64,000 bases of DNA from Burkholderia singularis (GTDB lineage: Bacteria; Pseudomonadota; Gammaproteobacteria; Burkholderiales; Burkholderiaceae): positions 23,309 through 87,308 of the forward strand of contig NZ_FXAN01000041.1 in the NCBI RefSeq assembly GCF_900176645.1. The letters are read 5' to 3'. Below the pieces are notes generated by a model. The model saw nothing but the letters and a program-made list of their open reading frames with translations, searched no databases and was not told where the DNA came from. A program made the translations under genes and the position numbers. Shown here piece by piece: positions 48,188 through 57,355 of the stretch (position 1 is the stretch's first letter; each line of letters begins with the position of its first letter).

Positions 48188-49498
48188 ATGAATATCATTT
48201 GGGCGCGCTTTCTAGTGTCGCTCGTATTGCTTGCGCTCGTCGGCGTGCTGATCGCCGTCTTTGCCGGCGTTGCGGCGGCTCTCGCGTTCATGCTCGTGAT
48301 GCTTGTCGTGCAAGGCTGCTTCAGCACGTTCCATACGCAGCGCTTGTGGCGGCTGCTCGATGCACCCGTCTACGGCGAAGTGCCGAGCGCGCCCGGTATC
48401 TGGGGCGAAATCTACTATCGTCTGCACAAGCTCGCGAAACAATGGCATGCACAGGTGCGCCAGGTCGAGCAGCAGCACTCGCGTTTCATTCAGGCGATCC
48501 AGGCGTCGCCGAACGGCGTCGTGATGCTCGACGATCACGACCAGATCGAATGGTGCAACGCGATCGCGGAAGTGCACTTCGGACTCGACACGAAGCGCGA
48601 TCTGCGCCAGCACATCACGCATTTGGTTCGTCATCCGGATTTCGTCCGCTATCTGAACGGCCAGCGCTACGATGAGACGCTCGTGATGCGCGCGATGGGC
48701 GGCAGCCGGCAGAACGTGCTCGCGGTGCAGGTGTTTCCATATGGCGAGAACCGCAAGCTGCTGCTCACGCAGGACATCACCGAACTCGAGCGGACCGACG
48801 CGATGCGGCGCGATTTTGTCGCGAACGTGTCGCACGAGCTGAAGACGCCGCTCACCGTGCTGTCGGGTTTTCTCGAAACGCTGCGTGAACTGCCGCTTGC
48901 CGACGACGAGCGCGCACGCTATCTCGAACTGATGGAACAGCAGGCGTCGCGGATGCGCTCGATCGTCACCGATCTGCTCGTGCTCGCGAAGCTCGAAGGC
49001 GAAACCAATCCGCCTGCCGATCGCGCAGTCGATATGCAAGCCGTGCTCGATCACCTGAAGGACGATGCGCAGACGTTGTCGAACGGGCATCACGACATTA
49101 TGTTCGACATCGACGAGACGCTGACCGTCACGGGCTCGCAAACCGAAATTTTCAGCGCGCTCGGCAATCTGGTGACCAACGCGGTGCGCTATACGCCGGA
49201 AGGCGGGAAGATACGCGTCGAATGGCGGCGCGACGGCGCGCAAGCTGTATTTTCTGTGACGGACAGCGGACTCGGGATTCCGGCCGCCGATCTGCCGCGG
49301 TTGACCGAGCGCTTTTATCGTGTCGACCGCAGCCGCTCGCGCGACACGGGCGGCACGGGGCTCGGGCTCGCGATCTGCAAGCATGTGCTGCAACGCCACG
49401 ATGCGCAGTTGCTGATTCAGAGCGAGGAAGGGCGTGGCAGCACGTTTAGCGCGCGGTTCCCCGCACATCGGACGATCGGCCGCCGGCACGCAGCATAA
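48188..49498 (+). CDS. phoR: Phosphate regulon sensor kinase PhoR
   Basis: 436 residues. Two hydrophobic segments lie in the first 45 residues, with almost no periplasmic loop, as expected of PhoR, which senses phosphate through Pst/PhoU. A PAS domain spans about 95-200. The HisKA motif is VSHELKTPLTVLSGFL and the ATPase domain has the N box NLVTNAVRYT, G1 DSGLGIP and G2 GGTGLGLAI. It phosphorylates PhoB when phosphate is scarce. Convergent with ppk across 249 bp that hold no gene. Confidence 0.95.
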   Translation: MNIIWARFLVSLVLLALVGVLIAVFAGVAAALAFMLVMLVVQGCFSTFHTQRLWRLLDAPVYGEVPSAPGIWGEIYYRLHKLAKQWHAQVRQVEQQHSRFIQAIQASPNGVVMLDDHDQIEWCNAIAEVHFGLDTKRDLRQHITHLVRHPDFVRYLNGQRYDETLVMRAMGGSRQNVLAVQVFPYGENRKLLLTQDITELERTDAMRRDFVANVSHELKTPLTVLSGFLETLRELPLADDERARYLELMEQQASRMRSIVTDLLVLAKLEGETNPPADRAVDMQAVLDHLKDDAQTLSNGHHDIMFDIDETLTVTGSQTEIFSALGNLVTNAVRYTPEGGKIRVEWRRDGAQAVFSVTDSGLGIPAADLPRLTERFYRVDRSRSRDTGGTGLGLAICKHVLQRHDAQLLIQSEEGRGSTFSARFPAHRTIGRRHAA

Positions 49499-49747
49499 CC
49501 ACCGCGCCGTGCGCGCGACGCTTCGTTGCCCGCGTCGTGCTTCGCAGCGTGCAGCGGCGGGCCAGCCGGGCTGCCGTGGGCCGCGTCGGCAGCGCATAAG
49601 CGATTGCGTTGCGATGGCTTGCCCCGCGAGCGCATCGACGATACGCCGCCAGCCCGCCGCCAGCCGAGACGGCAGGCCGCCCGCCGGGCAGGCCATCGGC
49701 AGTGCGCCGCCTGCTCGCGTTGCTTGCCGCCGCTTGTTGGCGCTTTC

Positions 49748-51811
49748 CTATGCGCAGAATTTCGCAAGCAGCCCGAGCTGGGCGCTGCGCTGCGTTTTGC
49801 CCGTGCGGCGGCGGCGGTAGTGACCGTCGCTTTGCATGAGCCACGCGGACTGATTGTCGCCGAGAAACACCGACAGCCCTTCGGCGATCACCCGGCGCTT
49901 GAGTTTGCGCTCATACACCGGAAACGCGACTTCGACGCGGCGGAACAGGTTGCGATCCATCCAGTCGGCGCTCGACAGGTAGACGAGTTCGTCGCCGTCC
50001 GCATGGAAGTAGTAGATCCGGTGATGTTCGAGAAAGCGCCCGACGATCGAGCGCACCGTGATGTTTTCCGACAGCCCCGGCACGCCCGGTTGCAGCGCGC
50101 ATACGCCACGCACAATCAGATCCACCTTCACGCCCGCCTGCGACGCCTCGTAAAGCTCGGCGATCACGGTCGGCTCGAGGAGCGCGTTCATCTTCGCGAC
50201 GATCCGCGCCCGTTTGCCGGCACGCGCGTTCGCCGCTTCCGCGCGGATATGTTCGACAAGCTTCGGATGCAGTGTGAATGGCGATTGCCACATCTGATGC
50301 ATCGTCAGCTCGCCGCCGATGCCGGTCAACTGCTGGAACACGTGATGCACATCCTCGCAAAGCGCGGGCTCGGCCGTCATCAGCCCGAAATCGGTATAAA
50401 GGCGCGCGGTACGCGGATGATAGTTGCCCGTGCCGAGATGCACGTAGCGGCGCAGCACCGTCTTGCCGTTGTGCGTCACGCGCCGCACGATCAGCATCAT
50501 CTTCGCGTGGCATTTGTGGCCGACCACGCCGTACACGACATGCGCGCCGACCGATTCGAGCCGCGCGGCCCAATTGATGTTCGTCTCTTCGTCAAAGCGC
50601 GCGAGCAACTCCACCACGACCGTCACTTCCTTGCCGTTGCGCGCGGCTTCCATCAGCGCGTCCATCAGCGGCGAATCGGTGCCCGTCCGGTAAATCGTCT
50701 GCTTGATCGCAACGACATTCGGATCCTGCGCCGCTTGCTGCAGCAGCTCGAGCACCGGCTGAAAGCTCTCGTATGGATGATGCAGCAGGATGTCGCCGCG
50801 GTCGATCGCATCGAACATCGACGGCGCATTCGTGATCGCGACGGGAATCGAGGGCGTGAACGGCACGAACTTGAGTTCCGGCAGATCGACGAGTTCCGGC
50901 AGCTGCATCAGCCGCACCAGATTGACGGGGCCGTTGACGCGATAGCAGTCCCGGTCCGACAGCCCGCTTTCGTCGAGCAGGCGTCGCACGAGATGCTGCG
51001 GCGTGTCGGCCGATACCTCGAGGCGCACCGCGTTGCCCAGATGCCGCGCGGGCAGCTCGCCTTGCAGCGCGACGCGCAGATTGGTGATTTCGTCCTCGTC
51101 GACGAAAAGTTCGCTGTTGCGGGTAATCCGGAACTGATTGCAGCTCTTGACGGCGAGCTTCGGGAACAGTTCGCCGACGAAGTGCTGCATCAGCGAGCTG
51201 AGCAGCACGAAGCCGTGCTGGACGCCCGATAGCTCCTGCGGCATGCGCACGAGGCGCGGCAATGCGCGCGGCGCCTGCACGATACCCATTACTGCTTGGC
51301 GGCCGAACGCGTCGCGGCCTTCGAGTTCGATCACGAAGTTCAGGCTCTTGTTCAGCACGCGCGGGAACGGGTGAGCGGGATCGAGGCCGATTGGCGTCAA
51401 GACCGGCAGCAGCTCGTCGACGAAGCAATTGCGCGCCCATTCGAGCTGCGCATCGTTCCACGTCTCGGGACCGTGGAAATGGATGCCTTCCTGTTCGAGC
51501 GCGGGCAGGATCGTGTCGTGCAGCATCGCGTACTGCCGGTGCACGAGCCGTTGCGCACGCTCGACGACGAGGTCGTACACGTGCTGCAGCGACATGCCGT
51601 CCGGTGACAGCGCGCCGGGATTGTCGCGCATCTGCTCGAGCAGCCCGGCCATCCGGACTTCGAAGAATTCATCGAGATTGCTGCTCGTGATGCAGATGAA
51701 ACGCAGGCGTTCGAGCAGAGGGACATGCGGATCGGCAGCTTGGGCGAGCACGCGCTCGTTGAAGCCCAAGATACCGAGTTCGCGATTGAGAAGCGGGTGG
51801 CGGACGGACAT
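49748..51811 (-). CDS. ppk: Polyphosphate kinase 1
   Basis: 687 residues, typical of PPK1. It polymerises the gamma phosphate of ATP into polyphosphate. Domains are the N-terminal helical (about 1-110), head, and two phospholipase D-like catalytic domains. The phosphohistidine block GHKCHAKMMLIVRR, LGTGNYHPRTARLYTDFGL and the C-terminal SSADWMDRNLFRRVEV are present. The start MSVRHPLLNRELG at 51811 matches the family; an upstream TTG at 51892 is open but unsupported. A Pho-box-like site lies at 51875-51892. Confidence 0.96.
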   Translation of the reverse strand: MSVRHPLLNRELGILGFNERVLAQAADPHVPLLERLRFICITSSNLDEFFEVRMAGLLEQMRDNPGALSPDGMSLQHVYDLVVERAQRLVHRQYAMLHDTILPALEQEGIHFHGPETWNDAQLEWARNCFVDELLPVLTPIGLDPAHPFPRVLNKSLNFVIELEGRDAFGRQAVMGIVQAPRALPRLVRMPQELSGVQHGFVLLSSLMQHFVGELFPKLAVKSCNQFRITRNSELFVDEDEITNLRVALQGELPARHLGNAVRLEVSADTPQHLVRRLLDESGLSDRDCYRVNGPVNLVRLMQLPELVDLPELKFVPFTPSIPVAITNAPSMFDAIDRGDILLHHPYESFQPVLELLQQAAQDPNVVAIKQTIYRTGTDSPLMDALMEAARNGKEVTVVVELLARFDEETNINWAARLESVGAHVVYGVVGHKCHAKMMLIVRRVTHNGKTVLRRYVHLGTGNYHPRTARLYTDFGLMTAEPALCEDVHHVFQQLTGIGGELTMHQMWQSPFTLHPKLVEHIRAEAANARAGKRARIVAKMNALLEPTVIAELYEASQAGVKVDLIVRGVCALQPGVPGLSENITVRSIVGRFLEHHRIYYFHADGDELVYLSSADWMDRNLFRRVEVAFPVYERKLKRRVIAEGLSVFLGDNQSAWLMQSDGHYRRRRTGKTQRSAQLGLLAKFCA

Positions 51812-51874
51812 CGGCACAGAATTTGAAAGGTCGGGCGCAGACTCGAAAGGTCGCTCGGAAAGTCTCACGGTGCG

Positions 51875-51892
51875 ATGACGTCTTGATGACAA
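51875..51892 (-). promoter_or_regulatory. Pho-box-like element upstream of ppk
   Basis: On the minus strand the sequence reads TTGTCAT-CAAG-ACGTCAT, a 7-4-7 direct repeat with two mismatches in the second half-site, 64 bp upstream of the ppk start and oriented towards it. Confidence 0.45.
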
Positions 51893-52092
51893 TTTGATGT
51901 TGATCGCTAAATAATACGCTGGAAACCGAGGATTTCATAAAACCGGCGGCCGGATAGAATGTCAGCGGTACCGCAAGTTTTATCGGGGTCGCCACCGGGC
52001 GCCGCGCAGCGCTTAAAATGGCGCCTTTGAACCTTTCGGTACGCGCGGCAATCCGCTGCCGCGCGGCCAGGCGAGAACGGAGCCCACTCTCG

Positions 52093-53607
52093 ATGGTTAC
52101 ATCCCCGCATTTACTGGCTGCCGTCGATCTCGGCTCGAACAGCTTCCGGCTCATCGTCGGCCGTGTCGAGGAGGCGTCTGCCGGCAGTCAGATCTATCCC
52201 GTCGATGCGCTGCGCGAACCGGTGCGGCTCGCGGCCGGCCTGTCGCGCGACAAGATGCTCGATCGCGCCTCACAGGAGCGTGGCTGGGAAGCGCTCAAGC
52301 GCTTTGGCGAACGGCTGCGCGATTTTCATCCCGAGCACGTGCGCGCGGTCGCGACGAACACGTTGCGAGTCGCGAAGAACGCCGGCGAATTTCTTGCCGA
52401 GGCCGAAGCGGCGCTCGGTTTTCCGATCGAAGTGATCGCGGGCCGCGAGGAAGCGCGGCTCATCTATGCGGGCGCCGCGCATTCGGTGCCGGCGAGTGCG
52501 GGCAAGCGGCTTGTCGTCGACATCGGCGGCGGCTCGACCGAATTCATCATCGGCCAGCACTACACGCCGCTCGTGATGGAGAGCCTGTACATCGGCTGCG
52601 TGAGCCATAGCCGCACGTTTTTTCCGGCGGGCAACGTCGACGAATACACGATGAGGCAGGCCGAACTCGCGGCCAAGCGCGAGATTCAGATCATCTCGGG
52701 CGAATACAAGAAGGCGGGGTGGGATCAGGCGATCGGCTCGTCGGGCACCGCGCGTGCGCTCGCGGAACTGGTCGAGGCGAATGGTTTCAACGATGCGGGC
52801 GTCGCGCACGGCATTTCGCGCGGCGGCCTCGAGCGTCTGAAGCGCGCGCTCATCAAGTCGGAGAACGTGAACCGGCTGAAACTGGTCGCGCTGAAGCCCG
52901 ATCGCGTGCCGGTGCTCGCGGGCGGGCTGTCGATCATGCTCGCCGTATTCGAGGAACTCGGCATCGACTATGTCGACACGACGGACGGCGCGCTGCGCTT
53001 AGGTGTTCTATACGATTTGCTCGGCCGCACGCAGCATGAGGACATGCGCGCGGTGACAGTGGACGGCTTCATGCGCCGCTACGGCGTTGATCGCGCGCAG
53101 GCCGCGCGCATCGGTACGCAGGCTGCGCGTTTCTATGATCAGCTCGACGTGCCCGATGGCGAGGCGCGCGAGGAGAGCCGGATGTTTCTGGCCTGGGCTG
53201 CCGCGCTGCACGAGATCGGGTTGTCGATTTCGCACAGTGCCTATCATAAGCATTCCGCATATATCGCCAGCAACGCGGATATGCCGGGCTTTTCGCGCAC
53301 CGACCAGGCGCGGCTCGCGGCGCTGGTGCTCGGTCATGCGGGCAAACTTGGCAAGTTGTCGCAGGCGCGCGAAGTCGAATGGCCGCTGCTGTTCTGTTTG
53401 CGTCTTGCCGCGCTGCTGTGCCGGCGCCGGACCGATGCGGGTTTGCCCGAAATTCGCGTCGCGCAGATGAAGAAGGGCGGCTACGAAGTGCATTTGCCGA
53501 ATGCGTGGGTCGCGCAGAATCCGCTGACTGATTACAGCCTCAGCCAGGAAGCGGCGGAGTGGGAGAAAATCGGGATTCCGTATCGTGTCGTGTATACGGG
53601 GGCGTGA
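52093..53607 (+). CDS. ppx: Exopolyphosphatase
   Basis: 504 residues. The ASKHA-type phosphate loops AVDLGSNSFRLIVG (about 9-22) and VVDIGGGSTEFIIG (about 143-156) are intact, with catalytic Glu expected in the AGREEARLIY region. The C-terminal half (after about 315) has the HD-like helical domain with AALHEIGLSISHSAYHKHSAY. It releases phosphate from polyphosphate ends, opposing ppk. It is divergent from ppk by 281 bp. The ATG 52093 gives the family start. Confidence 0.95.
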   Translation: MVTSPHLLAAVDLGSNSFRLIVGRVEEASAGSQIYPVDALREPVRLAAGLSRDKMLDRASQERGWEALKRFGERLRDFHPEHVRAVATNTLRVAKNAGEFLAEAEAALGFPIEVIAGREEARLIYAGAAHSVPASAGKRLVVDIGGGSTEFIIGQHYTPLVMESLYIGCVSHSRTFFPAGNVDEYTMRQAELAAKREIQIISGEYKKAGWDQAIGSSGTARALAELVEANGFNDAGVAHGISRGGLERLKRALIKSENVNRLKLVALKPDRVPVLAGGLSIMLAVFEELGIDYVDTTDGALRLGVLYDLLGRTQHEDMRAVTVDGFMRRYGVDRAQAARIGTQAARFYDQLDVPDGEAREESRMFLAWAAALHEIGLSISHSAYHKHSAYIASNADMPGFSRTDQARLAALVLGHAGKLGKLSQAREVEWPLLFCLRLAALLCRRRTDAGLPEIRVAQMKKGGYEVHLPNAWVAQNPLTDYSLSQEAAEWEKIGIPYRVVYTGA

Positions 53608-53709
53608 TTCGTCGGCCGCCGGATTCGCCTGCTTTCGTCGGTTTGACGCCGCACTCACGCGCGGCGCATTGGTTTCGCGGGATCGCGCCGCGGTGGATTC
53701 GCGGTGCGC

Positions 53710-54165
53710 TTATCGCGGCGTGCAGACGATCGCCGTCAAAAACGGCAGTGCGGTCTTGACCGTTGCTTGGCTGCCAGCCGCGCGCACCTTTTCTTCTACT
53801 TCGCTTTTCGTTCCTCTGACGACGACGCCGTATGCCCATGCGCCAATCGGTTCGCCGTCGCCCTGTTTGAAGAGCGGATCGTCGGCCTGATAGCCGAGCA
53901 CGACGAAAACCGGGAAGCCGTAGGCGGTTAGCGGGCTGTTCGTGCGAAACGCATTGACCGAATTCGCCTCGACATGCATGGGCTGTGAGCGGATCGCCTG
54001 GCGCGCGAGGAGCGGTGCGATAAATGCGTGGCCTGTCGACGAGCAGTCGAGCGCGGAGTCGAGTGCCGCGCCGGGCGTTGGCGCGTCAGCCCACGCCGAT
54101 GCCGCATTCGCGAGCGTCGCGACGGAAATCAGGAGTCGGGCGATGAAGCGGATGGGATGATTCAT
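53710..54165 (-). CDS. Secreted hypothetical protein of 151 residues
   Basis: 151 residues. Residues 1-29 form a signal peptide (positive RFIAR, hydrophobic core, ASAWA cleavage). The mature part has two cysteines only (LDCSSTGH and AIVCTPR, the latter near the C-terminus), suggesting a disulfide in the periplasm. The start is ATG 54165. I do not recognise a family. It is convergent with ppx and stands alone. Confidence 0.65.
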   Translation of the reverse strand: MNHPIRFIARLLISVATLANAASAWADAPTPGAALDSALDCSSTGHAFIAPLLARQAIRSQPMHVEANSVNAFRTNSPLTAYGFPVFVVLGYQADDPLFKQGDGEPIGAWAYGVVVRGTKSEVEEKVRAAGSQATVKTALPFLTAIVCTPR

Positions 54166-54650
54166 GTAATCGAAATCAGCCGCAAGGGCGGCAGGGTATG
54201 GGCGGCCTGTGGCAGCAGCCGGTGGGCACGTGCAACACGCGGTGATGCTGGCGCTGCGGCTTTCCTCGCCGCTTTCGCCTTTTGCCCGGCCGGGGCTTGG
54301 GTATCGGGCCCTGGCCGCGCAGGCGGCTTGCGGGGGCAATGCCGATGATAGCGAAAATTGCAGCCGCGCGGGCAATGGGGCGGGGCGGTTGGAATCGAGG
54401 TTGTCGACGGACGGGCAGGGCCGATGGACGCGCAACGCGCGTCCGTTAGGGGCGATGCCGATGTTATCGAGGTCGCGCGCGCGATGTTGCAGCTATATCC
54501 GGTTGAGGAAATGGGGGCTGATTTGTTCCCGGTCAGGAATGACCGCCGCCGGCGCATTTTTGGAGCACAGGGTTTTAAAATTTGGAGGCGGTTTGCGGCG
54601 GCTCTTTGTGAACCGTCCGTCCGCAAACCGTTATACAGCGCGGGTGTTCG
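54166..54650. other. Gene-poor region between the secreted protein and tRNA-Pro
   Basis: About 485 bp with no supported gene. The open frames are GC shadows. The last 75 bp hold the tRNA-Pro terminator. The segment 54480-54590 is relatively AT-rich. Confidence 0.4.
54577..54630 (-). terminator. Terminator of tRNA-Pro
   Basis: Perfect 10-bp inverted repeat CGGTTTGCGG/CCGCAAACCG (54589-54598, 54621-54630) with a 22-nt loop. On the minus strand it is followed by CCTCCAAATTTT, placed 20 bp past the tRNA 3' end. Confidence 0.5.
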
Positions 54651-54727
54651 TGGTCGGAGCGATAGGATTCGAACCTACGACCCTCTGATCCCAAATCAGA
54701 TGCGCTACCAGGCTGCGCTACGCTCCG
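54651..54727 (-). tRNA. tRNA-Pro(TGG)
   Basis: 77 nt on the minus strand. The 7-bp acceptor CGGAGCG/CGCTCCG, the T loop GGTTCGAATCC and the anticodon stem-loop with TTTGGGA (anticodon TGG) are all present. The 3' ACCA is encoded (54651-54654). Confidence 0.95.
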
Positions 54728-54738
54728 ACGAATCAATA

Positions 54739-54768
54739 ATTCTATCCCTCTTTTCGAGATCAGGTCAA
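54739..54768 (-). promoter_or_regulatory. Promoter of tRNA-Pro
   Basis: TTGACC (54763-54768) and TAGAAT (54739-54744) on the minus strand with an 18-bp spacer. The -10 ends 12 bp before the tRNA 5' end. Confidence 0.6.
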
Positions 54769-54884
54769 TCATTGCGCGCAGTCAAAATGGACTTTCGGAT
54801 CTGCGCGCTGAACCGATGCAAGAAAATGGACAATGAGACGCTGTCGTCGCGGCGCGTCGCCCTAATGCGTTTCGGAGGTTGCTT

Positions 54885-55346
54885 GTGACAAACCTGATTC
54901 TCTGGCGTCATGCCGAAGCCGAAGATTACGCGAGCACCGACCTCGGCCGCCGCTTGACCGAGCGCGGTCACAAGGATGCGCAGGCCGCGGCGAAATGGCT
55001 GCGTGCGCGCATCGAGCGCAACGCGGCGGTGCTCGCAAGTCCTGCGGCGCGGACATTGCAGACGGCCGAGGCGTTGACTGATCAATACCGGATCGTCAAC
55101 GAGCTTGCGCCAGGCGGCACTGTCGACGACGTGCTCGTCGCGGCGGGTTGGCCGGACGGGATCGCGTCGACGGTCGTCATCGTCGGACATCAGCCGACGC
55201 TCGGCAGTGTCGCCGCCTGGTTGCTCGCCGGCTCGCGCGAAAGCTGGAGCATCAAGAAGGGCGGCCTGTTATGGCTCACGAGCCGCGTTCGCGACGGCAA
55301 TGGCCAGACGGTGTTGCGTGCGGCGATTGCGCCAGATCTAATCTGA
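54885..55346 (+). CDS. sixA: Phosphohistidine phosphatase SixA-like
   Basis: 153 residues. The histidine-phosphatase RHA motif LWRHAEAED has phospho-acceptor His9; a second His is in VIVGHQPTLG near 105. Short single-domain proteins of this type remove phosphate from histidine-phosphorylated signalling proteins, as SixA does. The GTG at 54885 is chosen since CGGAGG lies seven bases before it; TTG 54879 is the alternative. It stands between tRNA-Pro and the acyltransferase gene. Confidence 0.85.
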   Translation: MTNLILWRHAEAEDYASTDLGRRLTERGHKDAQAAAKWLRARIERNAAVLASPAARTLQTAEALTDQYRIVNELAPGGTVDDVLVAAGWPDGIASTVVIVGHQPTLGSVAAWLLAGSRESWSIKKGGLLWLTSRVRDGNGQTVLRAAIAPDLI

Positions 55347-55496
55347 TCGCGGGCAATCCAGCGCTATTTCCGGCTTTCTGCTAAAGTCAAATCGGCGACA
55401 CGTCACCGAATGGACACCGTTTTGCCACATAAGCGTCACGGCCGGTTACTACATTGGCGGGCATGTCGTTCCCTTCCTTACGACCAGGAAAGCCTA

Positions 55497-56315
55497 ATGC
55501 GAGAACTGCCGACGCCTACGCTGCCTTTTGCCTCGCTACCCCTTGAACTGCCGCGTCGCCGTTTGCCACGCGCGGCCGAAACGGTTACGTCGGAATTCCG
55601 GCTGCGCGCCGTCTGGGCGCGCACCGAAGACGAGCTGCGCGAAGCGCAGCGCCTGCGCCATAGCGTGTTCGCCGAAGAAATGGGTGCCCGCTTGGTCGGC
55701 CCGGCCGGCCTCGATGTCGATTCGTTCGACCAGTACTGCGATCACCTGCTGGTGCGCGATCTCGATACGCTGAAGGTTGTCGGCACATACCGCGTGTTGC
55801 CGCCGCATCAGGCTGCGCGAATCGGCCGCCTGTACGCGCAAGGCGAGTTCGATCTGTCGCGTCTGGCGCACCTGCGCTCGAAGATGGTCGAGGTCGGCCG
55901 CTCATGCGTGCATCGCGACTATCGCAGCGGCGCGGTGATCATGGCCCTGTGGGGCGGGCTTGGCACGTATATGCAGCAAAACGGCTACGAGACGATGCTC
56001 GGTTGCGCGAGCGTTTCGATGGCGGATGGCGGTCACTATGCGGCGAACCTTTATCGGTCGCTCGGCGATGCGTTGACGGCGCCCGAATATCGAGCGTTTC
56101 CCCATACGCCGCTGCCGGTCGACGATCTTCAGACCGGTGCAAAGGTGGCGCCCCCTCCGCTCATCAAGGGTTATCTGCGGCTCGGCGCGAAGATTTGTGG
56201 CGCTCCTGCGTGGGACCCGGATTTCAATTGTGCGGATTTTCTGACGCTATTCCGCTTGTCGGACATCAACGCCCGATATGCGCGCCACTTCCTGAGCGAT
56301 CCGATGCCGCGCTGA
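55497..56315 (+). CDS. olsB: GNAT-family N-acyltransferase, OlsB-like (ornithine lipid synthesis)
   Basis: 272 residues. The acyltransferase pattern includes RLRHSVFAEEMGA, YCDHLLVRD, GTYRVLPP and EVGRSCVHRDYRSG, features of the hemolysin-like GNAT group to which ornithine N-acyltransferase OlsB belongs. OlsB joins a 3-hydroxyacyl group from ACP to ornithine, the first step of phosphate-free ornithine lipids. The start ATG 55497 is preferred over upstream in-frame ATG 55410. Nearness to Pho genes fits lipid replacement under phosphate limitation, but that link is inference. Confidence 0.75.
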   Translation: MRELPTPTLPFASLPLELPRRRLPRAAETVTSEFRLRAVWARTEDELREAQRLRHSVFAEEMGARLVGPAGLDVDSFDQYCDHLLVRDLDTLKVVGTYRVLPPHQAARIGRLYAQGEFDLSRLAHLRSKMVEVGRSCVHRDYRSGAVIMALWGGLGTYMQQNGYETMLGCASVSMADGGHYAANLYRSLGDALTAPEYRAFPHTPLPVDDLQTGAKVAPPPLIKGYLRLGAKICGAPAWDPDFNCADFLTLFRLSDINARYARHFLSDPMPR

Positions 56316-56626
56316 CAATGCGCGATGCGACGATACGACAGCGGCCCGGCAAGTTGATTGCCGGGCCGTGTGTTTTGGAGCGGGCCGCCTGCGACGGCGA
56401 TGCACGCAACGCGGGCACGAAGCCGGCACGCCTGCCGTGCCGGTAGCTGGTAGGCCTCCGGCAATGAAGGCGGGCGTCGGCATGCGAACAACTGTCCGCC
56501 CGCTTCAAGCGGGCGCCGCTGTGTTGCCGAAAGAATTCAGCCGTATTTTCGCGAGCCGTGCGATGCGCATAGCGCGTCGCGGCGCGGTCTGCGTGCCGAA
56601 AACGTCATGAGCGGAGCGCGGGGGCG
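56316..56626. other. Convergent intergenic region after the OlsB-like gene
   Basis: About 310 bp. It holds the terminator at 56342-56376 and a GC palindrome (9-bp arms around one base) at 56497-56515 that could end transcription of the minus-strand small gene. No gene seen. Confidence 0.45.
56342..56376 (+). terminator. Intrinsic terminator after the OlsB-like gene
   Basis: Perfect 11-bp stem CGGCCCGGCAA/TTGCCGGGCCG with a 5-nt loop, followed by TGTGTTTT. Confidence 0.7.
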
Positions 56627-56797
56627 CTAGTGTTTGCGTCGCCAATCGAGCAAGTGATGCTCGGCCATCCAGTGATGGATCATGCCCTCGCCGTTGTGCG
56701 TCCGTTTGTACTCTCGCGATTCGTAAACGGACAGGCCGATGAGTACCATCAGTCCAATACATAGGCCGATCAGGCCCGCAATCGATTCGGTATCCAT
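56627..56797 (-). CDS. Small single-pass membrane protein, 56 residues
   Basis: 56 residues. One clear membrane helix (IAGLIGLCIGLMVLIGLSVY, about 6-25) is followed by a charged, histidine-rich cytoplasmic or periplasmic tail with HHWMAEHHLLDW. AAAGGAGGGCTGCC before the ATG is a near-perfect ribosome binding site, good evidence that it is translated. No family recognised. It is divergent from the lipoprotein gene. Confidence 0.7.
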   Translation of the reverse strand: MDTESIAGLIGLCIGLMVLIGLSVYESREYKRTHNGEGMIHHWMAEHHLLDWRRKH

Positions 56798-56971
56798 GGC
56801 AGCCCTCCTTTCGAACCGGCATAGCGCCACGCTTTCATAGTAGAACATGCATGTGCGGACGGAGAAGCCGCGCGATCGAGCCGCGTCGCCGCGCGCCGAT
56901 TTCCAGTAGACTCGCCGGGCGCTGCTCGGCGGAACGGGCGGCGCAGCCGTCAATCCGTTCGAAGGAAAATC

Positions 56972-57187
56972 ATGAACCGCATCATCGTCGCCGCGCTGGT
57001 TGCGGCCGTGCTGGCCGGCTGTGTGAGCGACCCCCGGCAAACGCGTCGCGGCACGCCGCCGCAAGATCCTCCCGATTACCAAGGGGTGCCGACCGATATG
57101 ACGCCGCCGTCGATGCTGGCGCCCGACGCGAAAGCGCCCGCTCCAGCGAGCGCGACGCCGATGCCCGGCCCCGCGTCTGCACGATAG
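56972..57187 (+). CDS. Small proline-rich lipoprotein
   Basis: 71 residues. The N-terminus is a lipoprotein signal with lipobox LAGC (Cys17). The mature part is short and rich in Pro, Ala and Thr, without recognised domains. GAAGGAAA precedes the ATG. Probably an outer-membrane lipoprotein of unknown role. Confidence 0.72.
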   Translation: MNRIIVAALVAAVLAGCVSDPRQTRRGTPPQDPPDYQGVPTDMTPPSMLAPDAKAPAPASATPMPGPASAR

Positions 57188-57355
57188 TGGGGTCGGTGCG
57201 CAACGCGTAGCTGGCCGACGCGCGAACGGTTGGATACGCCGGCGCGCTGGAGCGGCGAGGTTGTGGTGCGCCGTGTTCCGGCGGCGGATGCCGCGAAGCG
57301 CGGCGTATCGGGCGGTATGAAGTACCGCACGCAGCGGGCGTTGGCGTGCCGGGTG

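Noticed and set aside
42000..54000. Phosphate-polyphosphate cluster as a novel system
   Set aside because: Gene content and order agree with known Pst/Pho and Ppk/Ppx systems; only the regulatory details are reported.
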